64,000 nt of DNA, taken from the NCBI RefSeq assembly GCF_001563265.1, contig NZ_CP005083.1, positions 1,181,001 through 1,245,000 on the forward strand, given 5' to 3'. Under the pieces are notes generated by a model that worked only from the letters and a program-made list of their open reading frames with translations, had not been told where the DNA came from and did not search any database. This document shows positions 7,294 to 18,183 of this stretch, piece by piece; the first letter of the stretch is position 1; each line of letters begins with the position of its first letter. The position numbers and the translations under genes are program-made. This DNA is from Sphingobium sp. TKS (GTDB lineage: Bacteria; Pseudomonadota; Alphaproteobacteria; Sphingomonadales; Sphingomonadaceae).

Positions 7294-9789
7294 ATGAACC
7301 GTAAGAGTTTCGTTTCTCGCGCAGCCATGGTTATAGCGCTGTCTTCTCCAGCGGCCGTTCTGGCACAGACCGATCCGCAGGCGGCCTCCGCTACCGATGG
7401 CGCGGCGATCATCGTCACCGGCACACGCGCGACCGGCGTCACGGCGGCCGAAAGCGCTGCGCCGATCAAGGTTCTCGATAGCGAAGCGCTGACCAAGGTC
7501 GGGCAACCCAATCTCAACCAGGTGCTGACGCAGCTTGTTCCTTCCTTCACTGCGGAAGCCTTTGGCGGGGACACGGCGAACCTGACACTCTCGGCGCGTC
7601 TGCGCGGCCTCAGCCCGAACCATGCACTGGTCCTGGTGAACGGCAAGCGGCGGCACGGCACGGCCAATCTTCACGTTCTGGGTGGGCCCTTCCAGGGTGC
7701 GGTGGCGCCCGACCTCGACCTGATCCCGCCGGGCGCAATCGGCCGGATCGAGGTGCTGGAGGACGGCGCGGCGGCGCAATATGGGTCCGATGCGATCGCG
7801 GGCGTCATCAACATCATCCTCAAGGAAGACAAGGGCTCCATCTCCGGCAATCTGACCGCCGGGCAATATTATAAGGGCGACGGCAACACTTATTCGGGCA
7901 GCGTGACCTTCGCGCCGGACGTCGGGCCGGACGGCTATCTCAACTTCACCATGTTCCATCGCTTCCACGGTTTCTCGCAGCGCGGTGGCGTTGATTCGCG
8001 CATCTATAATGAAGACGGCACGCTGCGGTCCGATCTTGGCGCCGCGCATACGGCGATGGCGGCGATCGGCCTGCCCAATGCGCCCTATACCAACCGCATC
8101 GTTGGCGATTCGCGCTCGACGCTCAGCACTATCATGTATAATGCGGGCTATGATTTCGGGGGCGTCGAACTTTACGCTTTCGGCAGCTATGGGCGGCGCG
8201 AGGCGAGCGCCTATGAAAATTACCGCCAACCCTGGCGCGTCTCTCGCTCCCCGGTCCTGGGCGTTGCTGGCGAGCAGATTCTATATAGTGCCACCGGCTT
8301 CAACCCGCGTGAGGCGATCAAGGAGGATGATTTCTCCAACACCGGCGGGATCAAGGGCGAGGCGGGCGGCTTCCGCTGGGATCTCAGCACCACCTATGGG
8401 CAGGATTATGCCAAGCTCTACACGCTGGATTCCGCCAACCGGAGCCTGTTCATCAACACCGGATCGACGCCGAGCAATTTCTATGACGGCTTCCTGAAGG
8501 CGACGGAATGGACCAGCAATCTCGACATCGCAAAGGAGTTTGATGTCGGCCTGGTGCAGCCGGTCAATCTGGCCTTCGGCGCGGAATATCGGGAGAATAC
8601 ATTCTCCATCGGCAAGGGCGACTTCGCATCGACCTATTTCGAGGGGGGCCAGTCCTATCCGGGCTTCGTGTCGACCGACGCTGGCAAGCATAAGCGGCAC
8701 AACGTCGCGGCCTATGTGGACCTGGCGCTGAATCCGATCGACATGTGGAAGATCGACGGAGCTGTCCGTTACGAGGATTATAGCGATTTCGGCACAAAAT
8801 GGACGTGGAAGGTCACGACCCGCTTCGACTTTACCGAGCAGTTCGCATTGCGCGGTACGGTCAGCACCGGCTTCCGCGCGCCGTCGCTGCTGGAGGAATA
8901 TTATTCCTCGACCAATGTCGGGCCGACGACGGCCTTCGTTCAGTTGCCGCCCAACTCGGCCGCGGCGAAGCTGCTGGGCTATGACGACCTGAAACCGGAA
9001 ACGTCGACCAATTTCAGCGCTGGCCTGGTCATCCGGCCAATCCCCAAGCTGAACGTCACGATCGATGCTTATCAGGTGAAGGTGAAGGACCGAATCGTCG
9101 GGACAGGGTCCATCTTCGGTCTCGTCGGTGGGCAATTGGCGCCGAGCAACGGCCAGTTTTCAGGTCAGGACGTGCTCGATGCCATTGCCGCCCATGGCAA
9201 TGTTCTCGATCCCTTCGTGCTGCAGAATGGCGATGCTGGCATCACGCTCTTCACCAACGGTGCCGACACCCGGACGCGCGGCGTCGACGTGACGGCCAGC
9301 TATCCGACGCCCATCGGGGACGGCAGCATCCTCTGGTCCCTGTCAGCGAATTATAATGAAACGAAGATCACCCATCTCAATCTGACCGATGCCTTCTTCG
9401 CGGCGGACTCGCGCAGCATATTGGAGAACGCCTCACCCAAATATAAGGTGATTCTGGGCGCTCTGCTGACCTGGGGCGGCTTCAGCATGAACCTGCGGGA
9501 GACCTTCTACGGCAAAGCCTCGCAGGTGGTGCTGTATAATGGCACGACTCCCACGGTGAAGTCGGGGGCCGCCGCGCTCACCGATCTGGAAGCGAGCTAC
9601 GACCTGACCCCGGCGATCAAGCTGTCGTTCGGCGCCAACAACCTCTTCAACAAGAAGGCGGATACGGTGCCCAATGGGGCTGACGGCCTGCCGATCGATG
9701 GTGGAGCGGTGCTGAATGCGCCGGTCACGTTCACGCCCTATGGCATCAATGGCGGCTATTATTACGGCCGTATCAACTTCAGCTTCTGA
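7294..9789 (+). CDS. TonB-dependent outer-membrane receptor (paralogue 1)
   Basis: Outer-membrane active transporter energised by TonB-ExbBD. The 831-residue protein has a signal peptide (about 1-24, cleavage after VLAQ or so), a semi-TonB-box-like IIVTGTRA near residue 40, a plug domain (about 50-165, with NQVLTQLVPSF, LRGLSPNHALVLVNGKRRH and AAAQYGSDAIAGVINIILK), and a beta-barrel ending in aromatic F (YYYGRINFSF). It is clearly paralogous to the receptor at 26179 over the plug and the barrel. The substrate is not deducible; no transporter or hydrolase gene lies beside it. A terminator follows at 9801. Confidence 0.92.
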   Translation: MNRKSFVSRAAMVIALSSPAAVLAQTDPQAASATDGAAIIVTGTRATGVTAAESAAPIKVLDSEALTKVGQPNLNQVLTQLVPSFTAEAFGGDTANLTLSARLRGLSPNHALVLVNGKRRHGTANLHVLGGPFQGAVAPDLDLIPPGAIGRIEVLEDGAAAQYGSDAIAGVINIILKEDKGSISGNLTAGQYYKGDGNTYSGSVTFAPDVGPDGYLNFTMFHRFHGFSQRGGVDSRIYNEDGTLRSDLGAAHTAMAAIGLPNAPYTNRIVGDSRSTLSTIMYNAGYDFGGVELYAFGSYGRREASAYENYRQPWRVSRSPVLGVAGEQILYSATGFNPREAIKEDDFSNTGGIKGEAGGFRWDLSTTYGQDYAKLYTLDSANRSLFINTGSTPSNFYDGFLKATEWTSNLDIAKEFDVGLVQPVNLAFGAEYRENTFSIGKGDFASTYFEGGQSYPGFVSTDAGKHKRHNVAAYVDLALNPIDMWKIDGAVRYEDYSDFGTKWTWKVTTRFDFTEQFALRGTVSTGFRAPSLLEEYYSSTNVGPTTAFVQLPPNSAAAKLLGYDDLKPETSTNFSAGLVIRPIPKLNVTIDAYQVKVKDRIVGTGSIFGLVGGQLAPSNGQFSGQDVLDAIAAHGNVLDPFVLQNGDAGITLFTNGADTRTRGVDVTASYPTPIGDGSILWSLSANYNETKITHLNLTDAFFAADSRSILENASPKYKVILGALLTWGGFSMNLRETFYGKASQVVLYNGTTPTVKSGAAALTDLEASYDLTPAIKLSFGANNLFNKKADTVPNGADGLPIDGGAVLNAPVTFTPYGINGGYYYGRINFSF

Positions 9790-9800
9790 CGGCACCTTGG

Positions 9801-9838
9801 GCGGTCACCGGCTTTCGGGCCGGTGGCCGCTTTCCTTT
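9801..9838 (+). terminator. intrinsic terminator of the TonB receptor gene
   Basis: 12-bp stem GCGGTCACCGGC (9801-9812) / GCCGGTGGCCGC (9819-9830) with one G-U pair, loop TTTCGG, then TTTCCTTT. Confidence 0.85.
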
Positions 9839-9867
9839 CGGGGATATGGCCGCCAACCGGGCCGATC

Positions 9868-10375
9868 ATGACCTTACTGACTCACAGGCTGGCCACGCTC
9901 ACGGATGAAGCATCGCTTTCCGCTGCTATGACATTGGCCATTGACCGGTTGCAGGATGATTTCCTCACGCCGGCACAGGTGAGGGCCAGCCATGCCTTCA
10001 TGGGGCTGGACAGCCGGTTGATCAGCGACGGCACTTATTTCGTGATCGAGGATCGGGGGCAGATCGCCGGTTGCGACGGCTTATGGCGGCAATCATAGCG
10101 CAGGCCGTGACGACCGGCTGCTCGATCCGGGGACAGAGGCGGCCAAGGTGCGGGCGATGTACACGCATCCCGACCATGTGCGCAAAGGCGTTGGCAGGTT
10201 GATCCTGTCGCTCTGCGAACAGGCGGCGCGGGTGGAGGGTTTCTCCGCGCTGGAACTGTCCGCCACCATGGCGGGCGTGCCGCTTTATCGCAGCTTCGGT
10301 TTCATCGATGTGCACGCGTTCGAGGATCGCGGCGTGCCGCTGATCTTGATGCGCAAGCCTATTGCCGACTTGTGA
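9868..10375 (+). pseudogene. GNAT N-acetyltransferase, disrupted by an internal out-of-frame deletion
   Basis: The first part (ATG 9868 to about 10073) reads as the N-terminal half of a GNAT enzyme, ending GTYFVIEDRGQIAGC, then runs to a stop at 10096. The second part is in the +1 frame and resumes at about 10074 with TAYGGNHSAGRDDRLLDPG and then the acetyl-CoA site RAMYTHPDHVRKGVGRLIL and the C-terminal strand MAGVPLYRSFGFID. Relatives have several residues of the GGWSRR kind between AGC and YGGNHS; these are missing, so the break fits a short deletion of length 3n+2 (about 17 bases) rather than one lost base. The 3' end overlaps the convergent transporter gene by 17 bases. Probably non-functional; an assembly error is the alternative. 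Confidence 0.8.
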
Positions 10376-11666
10376 ACCAGAGGCCGATCAGGCTGAGCGC
10401 CGCTGCCGCCGACATATAGAGGCCGACCAGTTCCACCCCCTGAACCTGGATCAGCCAGGTCGCGACGATCGGCGCCAGCGCGCCGCCGATGATCCCGCCC
10501 AGATTGAAGGCGAAGGACGCGCCGGTATAGCGAAGCTGCACCGGGAAGAGATGCGGCAGATAGGCGCCCAGCGGGCCATAGACGAAGCCCATCAGAAACA
10601 GCGCGAGGCTGAGGATCAGGAAGATCGGCAGCAATTGCCCGGTGCCGATGGCGGGGCCGAAAATCACGCCCATCAGCACCGTGCCGATGCAGCCCGCCAC
10701 CAGCACGCGGGTCGGGCTGCTCCTGTCCGCCCACCAGCCGGCGAGGATGATGCTGAGCGCCATGAACAGGATCGCGCCGAGCTGGATCGCCAGGAAGGTT
10801 TCCCGGTCGATCATGAGCGTGGCGGTGCCGTAGCCAAGGGCAAAGGCTGTCGCGATATAATAGACCGCGAAGCAGGCGGCGCAGGCAAAGGTGCCCGCGA
10901 TCGCGGCGCCCAAATGGTTCTTGAACAGCGTGGCCAGCGGCACGGCGGGCGGCGGGGCTTCGGCTCTGGCGGCGGCGAATTCCGGCGTCTCGGTGAGTTT
11001 CAGGCGAATCCACAGACCCAGGAACACCAGGACCGCGCTGCCCAGGAAAGGCAGGCGCCAGCCCCAGGCGAAGAAATCCTTGTCGCTGAGGAAGGTGCCA
11101 AGGATCAGGAACAGCCCGTTGGCGGCGAGGAATCCGACCGGCGCGCCCAATTGCGGGAACATGCCGAAGCGCGCCCGCCAGCCAGGCGGGGCGTTCTCCA
11201 CCGCCAGCAGAGCCGCGCCGCCCCATTCGCCGCCCAGCCCGAACCCCTGACCGAAGCGCAGGATGCAGAGGATCAGCGGCGCCCACCAGCCGATGCTCTG
11301 ATAGGTCGGCAGGAAACCGATGGCGAGGGTCGATCCGCCCATCAGCATCAGCGACGTCACCAGCGTCGTCTTGCGCCCGATGCGGTCGCCATAATGGCCG
11401 AACACCGCCGCGCCCAAGGGCCGGGCGAAAAAGGCGAGGGCAAGGCTGCCATAGGCCGCCAGCAATTGCGCGGAAGGGGAGGAGGAGGGAAAGAAAAGCG
11501 GGCCGAAGACCAGGCTGGCGGCGGTGGCGTAGATATAGAAGTCGTAAAATTCGACCGCCGTGCCGATCAGGCTGGCCGCCAGCACCCGCTTGTGGCGCAG
11601 CATCGCGTCCATCCCGCCCATTTTCCCGGCCCCTGCCTCCACCGCTTGCACGCCCCCCGTCGCCAT
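10359..11666 (-). CDS. MFS transporter, metabolite:H+ symporter (MHS) type
   Basis: Inner-membrane proton symporter of the major facilitator superfamily. The 435-residue protein has 12 predicted helices and the MHS-family signatures: GTAVEFYDFYIYATAASLVF in helix 1, FFARPLGAAVFGHYGDRIGR between helices 2 and 3, and RFGQGFGLGGEWGGAALLAVE in helix 4-5. Relatives carry proline/betaine, shikimate, citrate or dicarboxylates; the substrate here is undecided. The ATG overlaps the stop of the TrmH-type gene by one base, so the two form a minus-strand operon. An internal start (MGGMDAML) 15 codons in is possible. Confidence 0.88.
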   Translation of the reverse strand: MATGGVQAVEAGAGKMGGMDAMLRHKRVLAASLIGTAVEFYDFYIYATAASLVFGPLFFPSSSPSAQLLAAYGSLALAFFARPLGAAVFGHYGDRIGRKTTLVTSLMLMGGSTLAIGFLPTYQSIGWWAPLILCILRFGQGFGLGGEWGGAALLAVENAPPGWRARFGMFPQLGAPVGFLAANGLFLILGTFLSDKDFFAWGWRLPFLGSAVLVFLGLWIRLKLTETPEFAAARAEAPPPAVPLATLFKNHLGAAIAGTFACAACFAVYYIATAFALGYGTATLMIDRETFLAIQLGAILFMALSIILAGWWADRSSPTRVLVAGCIGTVLMGVIFGPAIGTGQLLPIFLILSLALFLMGFVYGPLGAYLPHLFPVQLRYTGASFAFNLGGIIGGALAPIVATWLIQVQGVELVGLYMSAAAALSLIGLWFTSRQ

Positions 11667-12466
11667 TATTTCGTCGCCCGCTTCTGGTTCAGCAATTCAT
11701 AGGCCATGACCGCGCAGGCGACCGCCGCGTTCAAACTGTCGGCCTTGCCCAGCATCGGCATCTTCACCAGCAGGTCGCATTCGGCCTCATAGCTTTCAGG
11801 TAAACCCTGCGCTTCATTGCCGACCAGCAGGAAGCTGGGGCTTTGGTAGCGCGGCTCCTGATAGTCGTGCGTGGCCTTCAGGCTGGTGCCGATCAGTTCG
11901 CCCGGCCCCTCGCGCAGCCAGTGCATGAACTCGCCCCAGCGCGCCTGGGTGATACTTTGGGTGAAGAGGGCGCCCATGCTGGCGCGCACGGATTCGACGG
12001 AAAAAGGATCGACGCAATCGTCGATCAGGATCAGCCCGCCCGCGCCCACGGCATCTCCGGTGCGCAATATGGTGCCCAGATTGCCGGGATCGCGCAGCGA
12101 CTGGGCGACGATCCAGATATCGGCCTTGCCGCGGTCGAGCTTCGCCAGCGGGGTCAGCCGGTCGCGATAGACGCCGACCACGGCCTGCGCATTATCCTTG
12201 CCGGAGATTTTCGAGAGGATATCGGGCGTGGTTTCGATGACGTCGCCGCCCGCCGCCTCCATCGCCGCGATCAGATCGGCGGCCAGCGGGTGGGTCGACC
12301 CGGCATGGAACAGCATTTCTGGCAGCACGCCTTCCTCGCGCGCTTCGGTCAGGATGCGCAGCCCTTCGGCCAGGAACAGCCCCTCGGCCTTGCGGAATTT
12401 CTTCTCCCGCAGGGAGCGGACGCGCTTCACCAGCGGGTTGGAAAATCCGGTGATTTCTCGCGCCAC
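11666..12466 (-). CDS. TrmH/SpoU-family RNA 2'-O-methyltransferase
   Basis: Methylates a ribose in rRNA or tRNA using AdoMet. 266 residues: an N-terminal substrate-binding domain (FSNPLVKRVRSLREKKFRKA, FLAEGLRIL) then the SPOUT domain with the three SpoU motifs (SLRDPGNLGTILRTGDAVGA near residue 133, LLVGNEAQGLP near 220, MLGKADSLNAAVACAVM near 240). Nearest to the RlmB/TsnR-like group of chromosomal TrmH paralogues; the exact target nucleotide is not deducible. One-base overlap with the downstream MFS gene. Confidence 0.9.
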   Translation of the reverse strand: MAREITGFSNPLVKRVRSLREKKFRKAEGLFLAEGLRILTEAREEGVLPEMLFHAGSTHPLAADLIAAMEAAGGDVIETTPDILSKISGKDNAQAVVGVYRDRLTPLAKLDRGKADIWIVAQSLRDPGNLGTILRTGDAVGAGGLILIDDCVDPFSVESVRASMGALFTQSITQARWGEFMHWLREGPGELIGTSLKATHDYQEPRYQSPSFLLVGNEAQGLPESYEAECDLLVKMPMLGKADSLNAAVACAVMAYELLNQKRATK

Positions 12467-12608
12467 GATCCTGTCTCAAACCTTTTGAATGTCCGCCGAA
12501 ACGGCCTCTCTATAGGGGGATCGCGGAAAAGGGTAGGGGGCTTGGATGTGAAGGGATTTGGTCGGAAATGGCCAGAGATGGCTATTTGCAGTCCGTCATT
12601 CCCGCACC

Positions 12609-13610
<1,002 letters not shown>

Positions 13611-13720
13611 TTACCCTCAACTGGCGAGGTGGCCTCTCCCACGTCCCGCGATTCTCGTTCAGTCTTCTCGTGATAATCGCCTGCCGATATTTAACAAAGG
13701 CTTGGCGGGCGCAGCCTGCC

Positions 13721-13993
13721 TTATTCTTCCCCGAACTTGTCCTCGACCAGCGTCACCAGCTTGCCCAGCGAATCGGCCGCTTCCGGACCAGTGGCGCTGA
13801 TGGTGATACTGTCGCCCATCGCCGCGCCCAGCATCATCAGGCCCATGATGGACGTGCCGGTGACTTCGCTGCTGTCCTTGCGCACGGTGATCTGGGCGGG
13901 CAGGCCGCTGGCCAGCGTCACGAATTTCGCGCTGGCGCGGGCATGCAGGCCGCGCCGGTTGCTGATCCTGACTTCCTGGCTGATTTCGCTCAT
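13721..13993 (-). CDS. ptsH: HPr phosphocarrier protein
   Basis: Phosphate carrier of the PTS. 90 residues with phosphorylatable His17 in RRGLHARASAKF and a conserved regulatory serine, about Ser48, in TGTSIMGLMMLGA, which is the HPr kinase target in this family. Its ATG overlaps the EIIA stop (ATGA). In alphaproteobacteria this HPr works with EI-Ntr (PtsP, not in the window) and EIIA as a regulatory rather than sugar-importing chain. Confidence 0.96.
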   Translation of the reverse strand: MSEISQEVRISNRRGLHARASAKFVTLASGLPAQITVRKDSSEVTGTSIMGLMMLGAAMGDSITISATGPEAADSLGKLVTLVEDKFGEE

Positions 13994-14394
13994 GTGGTGC
14001 TGCCCAACAGTTCCGATGCAACGCTGATATATTTCTGGCCCGCTTCCCGCGCGGCGGCGACGGCCTGGCGCACGTCCATGACCTTGCGGGCGCTTTCCAG
14101 GCGGATCAGCATGGGCAGGTTGATGCCCGCGATCACCTCGATCTCGCCCGCCTTCAGCAGCGAAATGGCCAGATTGGACGGGGTGCCGCCGAACAGGTCG
14201 GTCAGCAGGATGACGCCCGACCCGTCATTGACGCGGGCGACCGCATCCGCAATGTCGGCGCGGCGCATCTCCATATCGTCCTCAGGGCCGATGCAGATGG
14301 TCTCGATCTGCTGCTGCGGACCGACCACATGCTCCATCGCGACGACAAATTCCGTCGCCAGCGCCCCGTGGGTGACGAGTACCAGTCCAATCAT
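13990..14394 (-). CDS. PTS EIIA, mannose-family regulatory subunit
   Basis: Receives phosphate from HPr. The 134-residue protein has the IIA-Man fold and active-site His9 in LVLVTHGALATEF; also ILLTDLFGGTPSNLA. No EIIB, EIIC or EIID gene is present, so it is an orphan EIIA used for regulation. The start at 14394 is chosen from the conserved N-terminus; an in-frame GTG 18 bases upstream lies closer to an AGGTGG element and cannot be excluded. It lies between rapZ and HPr in a tight minus-strand operon. Confidence 0.93.
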   Translation of the reverse strand: MIGLVLVTHGALATEFVVAMEHVVGPQQQIETICIGPEDDMEMRRADIADAVARVNDGSGVILLTDLFGGTPSNLAISLLKAGEIEVIAGINLPMLIRLESARKVMDVRQAVAAAREAGQKYISVASELLGSTT

Positions 14395-14426
14395 CTTGCT
14401 TACGTGGCCCACCTGTTTTTCATGGA

Positions 14427-15359
14427 TTACGCTTTCGGGCCTCCCGGTCCGCGCTTCTCCAGGGCGTCCTGGGGCGCTGATTCCATATTGCGGTGCGAGA
14501 CCGTGGGCGAAAAGCCCGCATCTTGCAAGTATCTGGCGACGCGTTCGGTCACATGGACGGAGCGATGACGGCCCCCCGTACATCCGAAAGCAACGGTAAT
14601 GTAGCTTTTTCCGCCCCCCGCATAGCGCGGCAGCAGCAGGGTCAGCAATTGTTCGATGCGCCCGATCGCCTCCTCATAGGCCGGATCTTCCATGATATAG
14701 GCGGCGACATCGGGATCGAGGCCGGTTTTCGGCCGCAATGCGTCCTCCCAATGCGGATTGCGCAGGAAGCGCATGTCGAACATCAGGTCGGCGCTCAGCG
14801 GCACGCCGCGCGAATAGCCGAAGGACATGATCGTCAGAACCGGGTCCGACAGCCCCTCGCGGGAGAAGCGGTTGCGGATTTCCTGCTGCAATCCATTGCT
14901 GGACAGGCTGCTGGTGTCGATCACCTGATTGGCCCAGCGGCGCAGCGGCTCGGTCAGTTCGCGTTCGCGGGCGATGCCATGGGCGGCGGGGCGGTCGGCG
15001 GCCAGCGGGTGACGGCGGCGCGTCTCGGCAAAACGGCGCTCCAGCTCCGCGTCCGAACAATCCAGGAACAGCGTCTCCACGTCATGGCCGTGGCGGGACC
15101 GCAGCGCCTTGATCCGCTGGACGATGGCGCCAGCGTCGAAGCCGCGGGTACGCGCATCGATGCCCAGCGCGAGCGGCCGGTCGATCCCCTCGTTATGCCC
15201 TTCGGGCAGGGGAGTGTCGAGCAGCCGGCCGAGCAGCACCAGCGGCAGATTGTCCACCACTTCCCAACCCATATCCTCCAGCGTCTTGAGCGCGGTGGTC
15301 TTGCCCGCGCCAGACAGGCCGGAAACGAGCAATATGGTCTTCGGCGTTTCGAAACTCAC
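14427..15359 (-). CDS. rapZ: RNase adapter / nucleotide-binding protein RapZ (YvcJ family)
   Basis: In Escherichia coli RapZ binds GlcN6P and small RNAs and directs RNase E to GlmZ; in alphaproteobacteria the role is less defined. 310 residues: Walker A GLSGAGKTT near residue 14, VVDNLPL, and the C-terminal phosphosugar domain (SFGYSRGVPLSADLMFDMRF, TVAFGCTGGRHRSVHVTER). Its start overlaps the hprK stop (ATGA), so it is co-translated with hprK and precedes EIIA and HPr. Placement links it to the PTS control circuit. Confidence 0.93.
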   Translation of the reverse strand: MSFETPKTILLVSGLSGAGKTTALKTLEDMGWEVVDNLPLVLLGRLLDTPLPEGHNEGIDRPLALGIDARTRGFDAGAIVQRIKALRSRHGHDVETLFLDCSDAELERRFAETRRRHPLAADRPAAHGIARERELTEPLRRWANQVIDTSSLSSNGLQQEIRNRFSREGLSDPVLTIMSFGYSRGVPLSADLMFDMRFLRNPHWEDALRPKTGLDPDVAAYIMEDPAYEEAIGRIEQLLTLLLPRYAGGGKSYITVAFGCTGGRHRSVHVTERVARYLQDAGFSPTVSHRNMESAPQDALEKRGPGGPKA

Positions 15360-15805
15360 GATAGGCTCATGGTCTTCAGGCCCATGTTCCTGACGGCCAG
15401 TTCCACCTTGATCGCGGCGGAGGCTTCGAACGGGGCGAGCCGGACGACGGGGACGTCGATACCGGCGATCGGACGCATCGCGGGTTCCAGCGGCATGCGC
15501 TCCACCATGTCGCTAAGGTCGACGGCGAGGGCGACAGGGGCGTTGTCGGCATGGGGCATGTCGATGAGGCCAATCCCGCGCACTTCCATCATGCCGACGA
15601 TCCGGTCGGGCGCGCGGGCGAACAGGCGGCCCTCGATTTCAAGCACGCGGGTATAGTCGTCGCTGACGAGCACGGCGCCGCGATCGATCAGGCGCAGCGC
15701 CAGATCGGATTTGCCCATGCCGCTGGGACCGCAGAGCAGGACGGCCTGGCCATTGATCGCCACGCTGGTCGCATGCAGGGTTTCGGAAGAAGGTGTCGAC
15801 GCCAT
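15356..15805 (-). CDS. hprK: HPr kinase/phosphorylase, short alphaproteobacterial form
   Basis: Phosphorylates HPr on its regulatory serine. 149 residues, about half of the Firmicutes enzyme: the N-terminal domain is absent and only the catalytic domain remains, as is usual in alphaproteobacteria. Walker A GPSGMGKSD is at residues 26-34; VLVSDDYTRV and MEVRGIGLIDM are the family signature. Overlaps rapZ by four bases. It lies 109 bases downstream of the chvG stop, so it could be part of the chvI-chvG transcript. Confidence 0.94.
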   Translation of the reverse strand: MASTPSSETLHATSVAINGQAVLLCGPSGMGKSDLALRLIDRGAVLVSDDYTRVLEIEGRLFARAPDRIVGMMEVRGIGLIDMPHADNAPVALAVDLSDMVERMPLEPAMRPIAGIDVPVVRLAPFEASAAIKVELAVRNMGLKTMSLS

Positions 15806-15914
15806 ATCGCCTTATCGCTTTGACGTCATATTAGCTCTTGTTGGCGCTGGTGGGAATGGAATTAACCGGGGCGTTTCTCATTATGGTGCACGTTCAATGC
15901 ACGAAGCGGTGCGC

Positions 15915-17510
15915 CTATTCCGAAATCATGCCGGGGTCGCGTTCCACCGCCATGGGCAGGCGCATGATGAAGCAGGCGCCGCTCTGCGCATCCTGGCGGT
16001 CGGCAATGCTGATCTTGCCCTGATGCCCCTCCACGATCGAGCGGGCGATGGCCAGGCCAAGGCCCGAATGCTTGCCGAACGCCTCATTTTCCGGACGGAC
16101 GCTGTGGAAGCGGCGAAAGACATGTTCGCGCTCGGATTCAGGGACGCCCGGTCCCTGATCCTCGACGCTGACCAGCACTTCATTGTCCGCCACCGTCGCG
16201 ACGATCTGGACCAGCCCGCCATCGGGGGAGAAGGACACCGCATTGTCGATGAGATTGTCGAGCACGCGGATGATCCGCTGTTCCTCGCCCAGCACCACCG
16301 CGACATTCTTGCGCGGGCGGGCGAAGGCCAGGCGGACGCCGCGGCCGACGCCGCGCGCCTCCCGCGCGACGACCATCTTCTCGATCAGCAGGCCAAGGTC
16401 GATCGGCTCGAACCGGGTGCGCGACAATTGGGCGTCGATGCGGGAGGCTTCGGCAATGTCGGTGACCAGCCGGTCGAGCCGGCGCACATCGTCCTGCGCG
16501 ATCGCCATGAGCTGGGCGCGCAGCTCCGGCTTGTCCACCCGGTCCAGCGCGTCCAGCGCGGAGCGGAGCGAGGCGATCGGGTTCTTGAGTTCATGGCTGA
16601 CATCGGCGGCAAAGGCGTCGGTCGCGTCGATCCGCTGGCGCAGCGCATGGCTCATGTCCGACAGGGCGCGGGCGAGCATGCCGATTTCGTCGCGCCGGTC
16701 GGGCAGGCGCGGCACGGTGACTTCGCGCGCCCGGCCCAGCCGCACCCGCACCGCCGCGCGGGCGAGGCGCTGCAACGGCTGCACGATGGTCCGCGCCAGG
16801 AAAAGCGATAGCAGCACCGAAGCCAGCACCGCTGCCGCCAGCACCATGCCCAGGCGGAACCGCTCGGCCCGGACGACGCGGGTGATGTCGCGGGCATTTT
16901 CGGTCCCGAGCAGGTTGGTGCCGTCCTTCACGATGACGGCGGCCGAAATCATGAAAGTGCGGTCTGGCGCATAGCGGTTCACCGCCTGGGTCCGGCCGCT
17001 TTTCCGCGCCAGCACCAGTTCGGGCCAGGCCTGCGCCCGGTCGACTGCCGGCTCCTCGAAATTGGGCGGCCGGTCGGCGGAGACGACGCGGTCGATCACC
17101 TTGTCCAGGAAGCGGGCGACATGGCGCTGCCATTCTTCCTCATCGGGCAGGCGCAGGCGATAGCGCGGCGCATTCATGGTGAAGCTGTCCGCGATCAGCC
17201 GCCCCGCGCCGTCATAGCGGCGGACGCGATCCCCCGTCTGCCACGCATAAGTGGCGATGAGCGCGTTCTGCCGGTCCGCCGGGGCATTTTCCAGGCCGAT
17301 CGCCAGCAGCTCCAGTTCCCGCGCCGATTGCTCCAGCCGGTCGTCGACGATGCGCGTGCGATAGCTGTCGAGATAGAAGAAGCCCCCCGCCAGCAGCGCC
17401 AGCGCGAACACATTGACCGCCAGGATGCGCGGGGTCAGGCTGATCCGGCCGGACCAGCTCCACCCTGCGCCCGCGTCATACTTCTTCGGAGAAGCGGTAG
17501 CCGGCGCCAT
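15915..17510 (-). CDS. chvG: ChvG-like membrane sensor histidine kinase
   Basis: Inner-membrane kinase of the ChvG/ExoS family that controls envelope and acid responses in rhizobia. About 531 residues: TM1 about 28-48 ([19 protein letters not shown]), periplasmic sensor about 49-255, TM2 ([21 protein letters not shown]), HAMP, phospho-acceptor [17 protein letters not shown]-box [12 protein letters not shown], and G-boxes VEDQGPGVP and [12 protein letters not shown]. The start is uncertain: no ATG, GTG or TTG lies between the chvI stop and TM1, so the in-frame ATG at 17510 is used, which overlaps chvI by 35 bases. The short linker there could hide a non-standard start. Confidence 0.9.
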   Translation of the reverse strand: MAPATASPKKYDAGAGWSWSGRISLTPRILAVNVFALALLAGGFFYLDSYRTRIVDDRLEQSARELELLAIGLENAPADRQNALIATYAWQTGDRVRRYDGAGRLIADSFTMNAPRYRLRLPDEEEWQRHVARFLDKVIDRVVSADRPPNFEEPAVDRAQAWPELVLARKSGRTQAVNRYAPDRTFMISAAVIVKDGTNLLGTENARDITRVVRAERFRLGMVLAAAVLASVLLSLFLARTIVQPLQRLARAAVRVRLGRAREVTVPRLPDRRDEIGMLARALSDMSHALRQRIDATDAFAADVSHELKNPIASLRSALDALDRVDKPELRAQLMAIAQDDVRRLDRLVTDIAEASRIDAQLSRTRFEPIDLGLLIEKMVVAREARGVGRGVRLAFARPRKNVAVVLGEEQRIIRVLDNLIDNAVSFSPDGGLVQIVATVADNEVLVSVEDQGPGVPESEREHVFRRFHSVRPENEAFGKHSGLGLAIARSIVEGHQGKISIADRQDAQSGACFIMRLPMAVERDPGMISE

Positions 17511-18183
17511 AGAGGGTGTCGATTGCGTTGAATTCGGGGTCGGCTTCGCGGAACTTGCGGCGCAGGCGCTTGATGTGGCTGTCGATGGTGCGGTCGTCGA
17601 CATAGACGTCATCCTGATAGGCGGCATCCATCAACTGGTTGCGGTTCTTGACCACGCCGGGACGCTGGGCGAGCGTTTCCAGGATCAGGAATTCGGTGAC
17701 GGTCAGCGTCACGTCCCGGCCCATCCATTTCACCCGGTGGCGGGCCGGGTCCATTTCCAGCCGTCCGCGCACGATCGGTTCCGCGACCGGCTCGTCGGGC
17801 GCGGCATCCGCCTTGCTGACCTCCGCCCGGCGCAGGATGGCGCGGATGCGCGCGATCAGCAGCCGCTGGGAGAAGGGCTTGGAGATATAGTCGTCCGCGC
17901 CCATGGCCAGGCCCAGCGCCTCGTCCAGCTCATCGGCCTTGGACGTCAGGAAGATGACCGGCATATGGCTTTTCTCGCGCAGCCGCCGCAGCAGTTCCAG
18001 GCCGTCCATGCGCGGCATCTTGATGTCGAACACGGCAAGGTCGGCCGGATTGTCGATCAACGCCTTCAGCGCGGACTCCGGATCCGAATAGAGGCGCGTC
18101 ATGAACCCCTCCGTCTGCAACGCGATCGAGACGGAGGTCAGGATATTCTTGTCATCGTCCACCAGAGCGATGGTTGCGGTCAT
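17476..18183 (-). CDS. chvI: ChvI-like OmpR-family response regulator
   Basis: DNA-binding partner of the kinase encoded next to it. 235 residues: receiver domain with acidic pair Asp9/Asp10, phosphorylation site Asp53 in [13 protein letters not shown], signalling Thr in FLTSKAD and Lys in YISKPFS; winged-helix output domain from about residue 135 ([44 protein letters not shown]). Start chosen at 18183 ([11 protein letters not shown]), the family N-terminus. Divergent from pckA across 293 bases, which is the classical chvI-pckA arrangement of alphaproteobacteria. Confidence 0.95.
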   Translation of the reverse strand: MTATIALVDDDKNILTSVSIALQTEGFMTRLYSDPESALKALIDNPADLAVFDIKMPRMDGLELLRRLREKSHMPVIFLTSKADELDEALGLAMGADDYISKPFSQRLLIARIRAILRRAEVSKADAAPDEPVAEPIVRGRLEMDPARHRVKWMGRDVTLTVTEFLILETLAQRPGVVKNRNQLMDAAYQDDVYVDDRTIDSHIKRLRRKFREADPEFNAIDTLYGAGYRFSEEV

